Assembly: GCA_947179485.1 (NCBI GenBank)
Contig: OX359250.1
Coordinates: forward strand, 30,948,654 to 31,012,653
Reading direction: 5' to 3'
Length of the DNA stretch: 64,000 nucleotides
From: Allacma fusca
Taxonomy: Eukaryota > Arthropoda > Collembola > Symphypleona > Sminthuridae
Numbering within the stretch: position 1 is the first letter of the stretch; every line of letters starts with the position of its first letter. Below, piece after piece: positions 57,807-64,000 of this stretch. The notes beneath the pieces were generated by a model. The model searched no databases, had not been told where the DNA came from, and saw only the letters and a list, made by a program, of their open reading frames with translations. Both the position numbers and the translations under genes were made by a program.

Positions 57807-59776
57807 AAATCATACACCATGTTTTATCATATGAATTTCTATATTTATTTGTAACATAGTTGAATTATTATTGTTGAAATACATTACGAATTAAGATTTT
57901 TTTTCTACTAAATTTAACCATAAAATATGTAAATATCTTATTATTACCTGAGAAGTACACGGTTTGTGAAAATGCAGTAGCTTTTGATTTTGAAATTTCC
58001 TGCCTGTTGTTGAATATTAAACCAGTATTTCACATTCTGAATGGTAATTTTACTATATTGAGTATTGATTAAATCGCCATACTTATAGCTTTCTTGTAAG
58101 CCTTGAAACATGTAATCCTCTGAATCACAGAATGCTCATTTTATAACGGTGAGTCTATAATTAATAGACTTCCCATAGAGTTGTTCCCTTATAAAAGAGT
58201 TGTCATGAATATATTATTCTCATAACGTTGTTCTGAATAGGTGTAATCACCTGGAACGTTTCGGAATAAAATCCAACTTCCCGGAAGATATCTTCCTTAC
58301 AGAGCTGCTCTAGTTTCTCGTCATGGACTAACTTCCTACAGTCCAAAAAAATTGTGCTATCCCGGGACTCCGTTTTAAAAGGCCTTACATAATTATGTAT
58401 GCACAATTTCCTCTCCTTGGGTACTCTATCCGCGGAAGTCCACAAAGAAACAAGTACTTGTGTAGTTTAGGTGTAAGCTAACAAACATCAATGGAGTCTA
58501 TAGGGATTCTGCCATAGGTTTGATTTGCTCAAGCTAAAGCCAATAGCCAAGTATAATAAAAAGAGGTGTGTCTCGAGAAAAAAAAATCCTCTAATGGATT
58601 CCAAGGCATTAAGACTTGGTCGACTGTGATTCGGATTTTCCCCTACTTTCATACATGTAACATAATTTTTGGCTCGAGACATGCTTTTCGGCTAGTTCGA
58701 ATTGTAGCTTGGACTATTCTGTACATCACACCACCCTCAGTCCTACTCCAACTCTCCTATGCTAGTGTATGTGAATTCATTGTAGGCTTGGTGGGAGTGT
58801 TGACTTCAGTAATATGATTATAGCTCAGTATTATATAATGTAGTACAGATATGACAGTATGTAATGTAATCTGTACTTATATCCTAACTTGTAGTGTCGA
58901 ATTTGAAATAACAGCTTTTTTAGCTCTCTTGAAGTATGTGAGTGGAAGTTAAAGCGTTAAGAAAATGTTGTCAGATTTTAATTATGCACGACACCCGGTT
59001 CGGCAAGTTAGAGGAAAATACTAGCAAGTCGGACTGCACTCATCGTAATTAATGGTAAATTTGTATTTTTTAATTTTTCTTCTCGGAAGTTAGATTTGAA
59101 TCATGATGTTAATCATGGGTGTAGGGTTGAGGAATTTATGAATTTCACGTTTCAATGACCGTCCTACTTTTCTCTTACATACTATTCCCATTAAAATAAA
59201 GTATAGAAAGTACCATTTAAATTACAAAACTCATTTGCTTTGACTTGTTTATCACGCAGCTATGATTTTCCTTCACGCAGCTTTCCCTCCCTGAGCTGCT
59301 CAGCTCACTGGTGTGCCTATAAGTTTGAGTTTTTCAGGTCTCTCCATCCATATCATAAGTAAAGTTCCAAGGTTGATGGGATTTTATGATACTGCGTTGT
59401 TAAGTTTTTACCAGCCTTATATGTAGGAACTTCATTGACATTTACTTGTTGAGATAAAATCATTGGAAATCCCGCACACACCCATGTGATGGATTTATGT
59501 ATAATTTGTTTACCTTTTAGTGCAATTCTTCCACGCTATGCAGTGCCTTATCGGTCATTTTTAATTGTGCATACTAAATAAGCGTGAAAGCAAAATGCTT
59601 AAGATTTCCCTCTCTACTGTACCTATATGTATGTAAGTCCCCTCCATACTTTTTCCTACCTTTTCTATACACTTCACCATACTTTCACTTGACTTCTCAT
59701 ATGATCCCCTATTACCACCAACATACTATTATGGTCTAGCTACTTCACTAATAGCAGCTCCGTGATTAAGTGCTTT

Positions 59777-59779
<3 letters not shown>

Positions 59780-59820
<41 letters not shown>
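59780..59820 (+). repeat. CT microsatellite
   Basis: Uninterrupted CT repeat, about 20 units. Confidence 0.95.
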
Positions 59821-59824
<4 letters not shown>

Positions 59825-61891
59825 GTTCTCTTACTCTCCACTTCTTTTAAAAATCGGTCGGCTGGGGTAAGGTCACTGCATGTGCTCTGTATCGTGAGGA
59901 CGTACTTGTGTGCTGTCATTCTCAACCTTCTCTCTCCCAGCTTTTCAGGCATTGTAGTCTCCATATAACACTGCAGAATATTTGGCCTTAATACCTTCAG
60001 TTCAATCTTGTTCTCCTATTCACTTGCATTTCCCAAAGGGTTACTTGTACTTGAAACGTTTGCTTTGCACTCTGCCGGTCAGCTCTCCAGTACTTTCCCT
60101 CTGCTTTCTTCTCCTCTCACTCTCATTCCCAACCGAGAATTTGTCTTCTCAATCTAAACTTCAATAGACACTCAAGTTATCTCCGTCCTTTGGATCCACA
60201 AAAAAAAAATAGTCCCACAATGATTTCGTCCATCTCACTTCGTTTCTTTTGAAATTTTTCTAATGCCCTATTTTCCACTAATTTTTTATATCCACACAAT
60301 AATTATCCTCGCAAACATACTCCTTCCCACGCTCCCCGACTACAAACAATATTAAAATAGCACGAACAAAATACCCTCCGGCCTATGCAGTACACTCAAC
60401 TCCACTACAGTATCTATAAACCTAATTGTACTTAATTTAACATCCCTTGTAACATCCCGGACCTCAAAAAAATTCTCCTATATACATAATATTTGGTACT
60501 ATTTTAAGAAGAAAAAAAATTCTCACACATTTACCCTTACTCTGCGACTGTAGCACGAAATATTTTCTAGCTTTATTTAGGGGGGGGGGGAAGAGTAGGG
60601 GTGGATAGGATTTTTAATAATAAATTGAGTAAATTTTTGCGGCATTTTTGTGAAGGCAGACTGGCTCACAATTCAGGCACTATTTTCATGTGGATCTTTT
60701 GTAATGCTTGTGATTCAGGATTATTATAGTATTTTTTTGTTACTGCGTTGGAAATAAAGATGAGGGAAATGAGGTTTACAGGCTTCTACAGCATATCGGC
60801 TTCTGAAGTGGAGTTTTTGTGTACTTATATCTCTGTGTATATCTAAAGGGGAGAGTTTACTAATTGATCAATGCAGAAAAAAGGTAAGTGAGACAAACGT
60901 TGCGGTTTCGGAGGGTGTAATAGGCACATAGTGTGTATGTACACGTTATGGGATTTTAAAATTTCATTGAGTGATACCAGCCGGACTGACACTGCTCCTA
61001 TCATCTGGTATCAGACGGAGCCGTTGTCGGAGAGCAGTACCTCTCAAAGCCTATACATTTCGAGGGTTACGGAGAAAAAGGGAGATTTGGAGCTCGTATG
61101 TTGGGAATTTGGTGGTAGTTCCTCACGTACATAATAGAGTATGCCGGCTGTTGATATGTATGTACGGGCAAAGGAAGCGGGGGGAGGGGGGAGGGAAAGT
61201 AGACTGTCAAAGAAAGCCTTGATATTACAAGTGTTCTAATGCGGTGAAAACTTATTATTTCATATCAATGTAAAATGTATCGCCCCACGTCATCGTAAAC
61301 ACCACCATTTTTATTGTCTTATCCTCTTTCTCCTCGTCCCTCTTCATTAAAATTTTCTACGACGAAGGCTAGCCTCACCGACGGAGTCACATTATGTAAA
61401 TATAAGACTCTCCATCCATATGTACCTCCATGTCTTCCCTATACGTACATACGTCCAGGACTATTTGCACACTCCAACGAACTGTACAGATATTGCTGAG
61501 TTCCGTCCATGGATACCTCTATACTGTCTATATCTATAATTACTTTGACTATTATTATACGGAGCTTATGGGATTGTTCAGGAAATAAGGACAAAAAAAA
61601 TACATACACGTAATTATACGTATATTATGCACCATGTGTCTTGTGTGAGAGGGTCATATTTATTAATGGACCTGCGGAAATTCTTGTTAGTTTTTCACGA
61701 GAGCAATTAATTATTCCAAGAGACATTCCAGTGACAGATTGAAATTTATGCTTGAAGCCAAGAAAGATATTCGGTTGTTGTCAATGAGACTAACCAGATT
61801 GTCGCAAGGAACTAGTAAACCGACGACCTTGAGGCCTACCATTTATAGCGTGTGTAAAATATTGAGATGGCTTTCGCTCTTTCTCCCTCCC

Positions 61892-61913
61892 CCCTCTCTC
61901 TCTCTCTCTGTCG

Positions 61914-61950
<37 letters not shown>
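61892..61950 (+). repeat. CT microsatellite
   Basis: Two CT runs separated by GTCGTTTT. Confidence 0.9.
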
Positions 61951-61954
<4 letters not shown>

Positions 61955-62885
61955 ACTCTTTCCCCATTCCTCTTTTTGGCAGAATCTAATAGCAAACGAA
62001 AGACCTTGAATCAAAATTAAAATATGGACGTTAAATAAAATTCCCCCTACTATTACATTCCAAGCCTTTACTCCCCTTATTAACGCCAACTTTGTATTCT
62101 CTGCGCAACAATTTCCAAGAGGAAAGTTACACTTCCCTCTGTCCTCCTATAATAATGCCCTCTTTACAACCCTACCCTCTCACTCTTATCTCAAATTCCT
62201 TTTTTTTTCTCCCTCAAACAATAAATTATTATTATTTCCTTATTTTCGTGAGGCAGGAGAGGTAAGGTAAGGAGGAGGGGAGTTCGTTTCCCAAAACATT
62301 ATTTAAAAGCTCGGACCTGGAATTTTTTGGAGTTGTTATTTAAATAGAGGAGTTTTTAAAAGCCCATTGTGACTCCAGACGGAGGACGGGAACAATGCGG
62401 GGGTATCTATCACAAAAACAGATCTATGAGGACAGACCTTGAAAAAAAAATAGTTTTTATAATTTAGGACTGTATTATTTACTGTGCGTATACCGTCAGG
62501 GATGGAGATGGGACTCTAATGAATAAAAAATGACCTGGCATGTTAATAATATACTGGGTACTATCTATTAAATTGTGAGCAATGAATAATTAGTCATAGG
62601 ATGACTTGGCCCCAGTTGAGTACACACCAGAGTGGTGGGGAAGCATGTCTGGAGTCAGGGAGCGTACATTGGAGTGCCGGGGAGTAATAAAAATATTTGA
62701 TTAATCGCTTGATAAATTCCTCTCTATCCACTTACAATACAGAGGATGTATTGAATTAATGGACCGTTTAAACTGCCCCAACTCCAAACAGAGCTCTTCA
62801 TATGACTCCCTACACTCAACACTCTCTCCTATATACTGTACTATGGGAAAAGTGATCAGTCTATAATCCAGTCCTTGATGATGAG

Positions 62886-62887
<2 letters not shown>

Positions 62888-62930
<43 letters not shown>
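62888..62930 (+). repeat. GA microsatellite
   Basis: Uninterrupted GA repeat, about 21 units. Confidence 0.95.
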
Positions 62931-62932
<2 letters not shown>

Positions 62933-64000
62933 GACTAGGAACAAAGCTGTGAGTAATGGAATTGTTTTCCTTGAATCAATGTCACTTATTTGAGCTCCCT
63001 CACTCACATCTGTCAATTATGGAACATGAGTCCAGCCTTGTGCTTCATTCATGGAAATTATTATCCCTACAGTACAACCCTCACATTTGCACGCATTTAC
63101 CCATGGACTTGTCTGACTTGTGAGGAAATCAAAAATGAGCACGATCACACATATCCCCATCACAGTGGGACTTGTAGTACGAGGGCTAATTTAAAACCGA
63201 TTCCCCTTAATTCACTTACGGACGTGTCGTTCAGTGCGGAAGTCAGGATTTACTCTCAAGGATAATATGCTTCTGTTAATATGTCCAATGGGACTGTTTT
63301 GATCTGGACACAGGAAAGATGATGGTGTGATATTTTTTTTTTTAGTAATAAAAATTATCATAAATTAGTCTGGGGTCAAATGAGACCCAGCCCGTACTTA
63401 GCTCGAGTGTCAAACTTGATGGAATTCAATTGGGCCTCATTTGATATCTTTATTATGCTCAATAGAACAACCACATAGGAAAGGACACACTGTTGGACTC
63501 AAGCATTTTGCAAACTTTATCTCCTCCGGTAGAGTTTCTAGGACAGGAGACCATTCATGAGCGGATTAGCGCTCTTGCTCTCCCCTTTAATGGACCAAGT
63601 ATTTCCCTAAATATTTTAGAAGGTTCACTCTCAATTTTATCTTTATTCCTCCTCAATGTGAATTTCAAAATATGCTCCTCAACAATAGATGTCCGGGTAT
63701 AATGTGGGAGCAATTTCCCCGTGAGCGTTGATAAGAGCCAACTTGCTCAATGTAATCATTGTTTGACTAGGTACATATGTATCTATCTACTTGTACCTAC
63801 TCCCACAGTATCTACATACAAATACCAAGTCATAATTATATAGGACGGGAGTCAGTCCCATTGTCTGGGACCACTGCTTTCATACAGGGGTCCCAATCTC
63901 CCAAGGAATTCCTCTCAAACCCTCTTGTCTTCCCATCTCATGTTTTCAATCTCAAGCCCAAACACCTAACATTCTACTTCACTATATAACAATATTTAAA

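Larger units (their letters stand above)
57807..64000. other. Gene-poor region after RSRC1
   Basis: No convincing gene was found. It has CT repeats (about 59780-59820 and 61892-61950), a GA repeat (about 62888-62930), a run of ten G residues (about 60581-60590) and a TCAAATGAG/CTCATTTGA inverted repeat (about 63377-63445). From about 59.6 kb the base vocabulary (CTCC, GGAG, CTTTCTCC) resembles the neuroligin introns again. Confidence 0.65.

Overview
This is a piece of eukaryotic nuclear genome, most likely from an arthropod. The genes are split by GT-AG introns, one of them 14 kb long. The first gene is closest to arthropod neuroligins (a block resembling EYTDW-RPVQHPI and VRDETLDALGDAQ). The DNA is AT-rich and full of microsatellites. 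I cannot name the species; a crustacean or chelicerate is a guess from intron size and repeat richness.

Layout. (1) 1-42,113, + strand: the 3' part of a neuroligin gene. Eight coding exons (4857-41489) encode the C-terminal half of the cholinesterase-like domain, a linker, one membrane helix and a 256-residue cytoplasmic tail. The N-terminal exons lie upstream of the window. The introns carry many microsatellites, several worn tandem arrays with 25-33 bp units, and a recurring GGAGAAAG core. (2) 42,277-50,390, - strand: a complete seven-coding-exon gene for an integral membrane protein 2 (ITM2/BRI) family protein with a BRICHOS domain, tail-to-tail with neuroligin. Its introns hold a whole 882-bp hAT-type element with a perfect 8-bp target duplication, a 315-bp inverted-repeat element and an unexplained exon-like pair. 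(3) 50,391-54,780: intergenic DNA between two divergent genes, with a 25-bp tandem array, a decayed Helitron-type helicase fragment and an 89-bp palindrome. (4) 54,780-57,806, + strand: a complete RSRC1-like (SR-related splicing factor) gene in four coding exons. (5) 57,807-64,000: gene-poor sequence, again rich in GA/CT repeats.

The three genes have unrelated jobs: synaptic adhesion, a furin-processed type II membrane protein, and pre-mRNA splicing. They simply sit next to each other. All exon borders were set by reading splice sites and checking that codon phases join; every internal junction in the three genes is phase-consistent. No rRNA, tRNA or CRISPR array was recognised. The most unusual signals are the shared GGAGAAAG core among intronic minisatellites, a perfect 17-bp GC-rich hairpin at 20,739-20,778, the exon-like pair inside ITM2, and a signal-peptide-bearing ORF just after the ITM2 stop.
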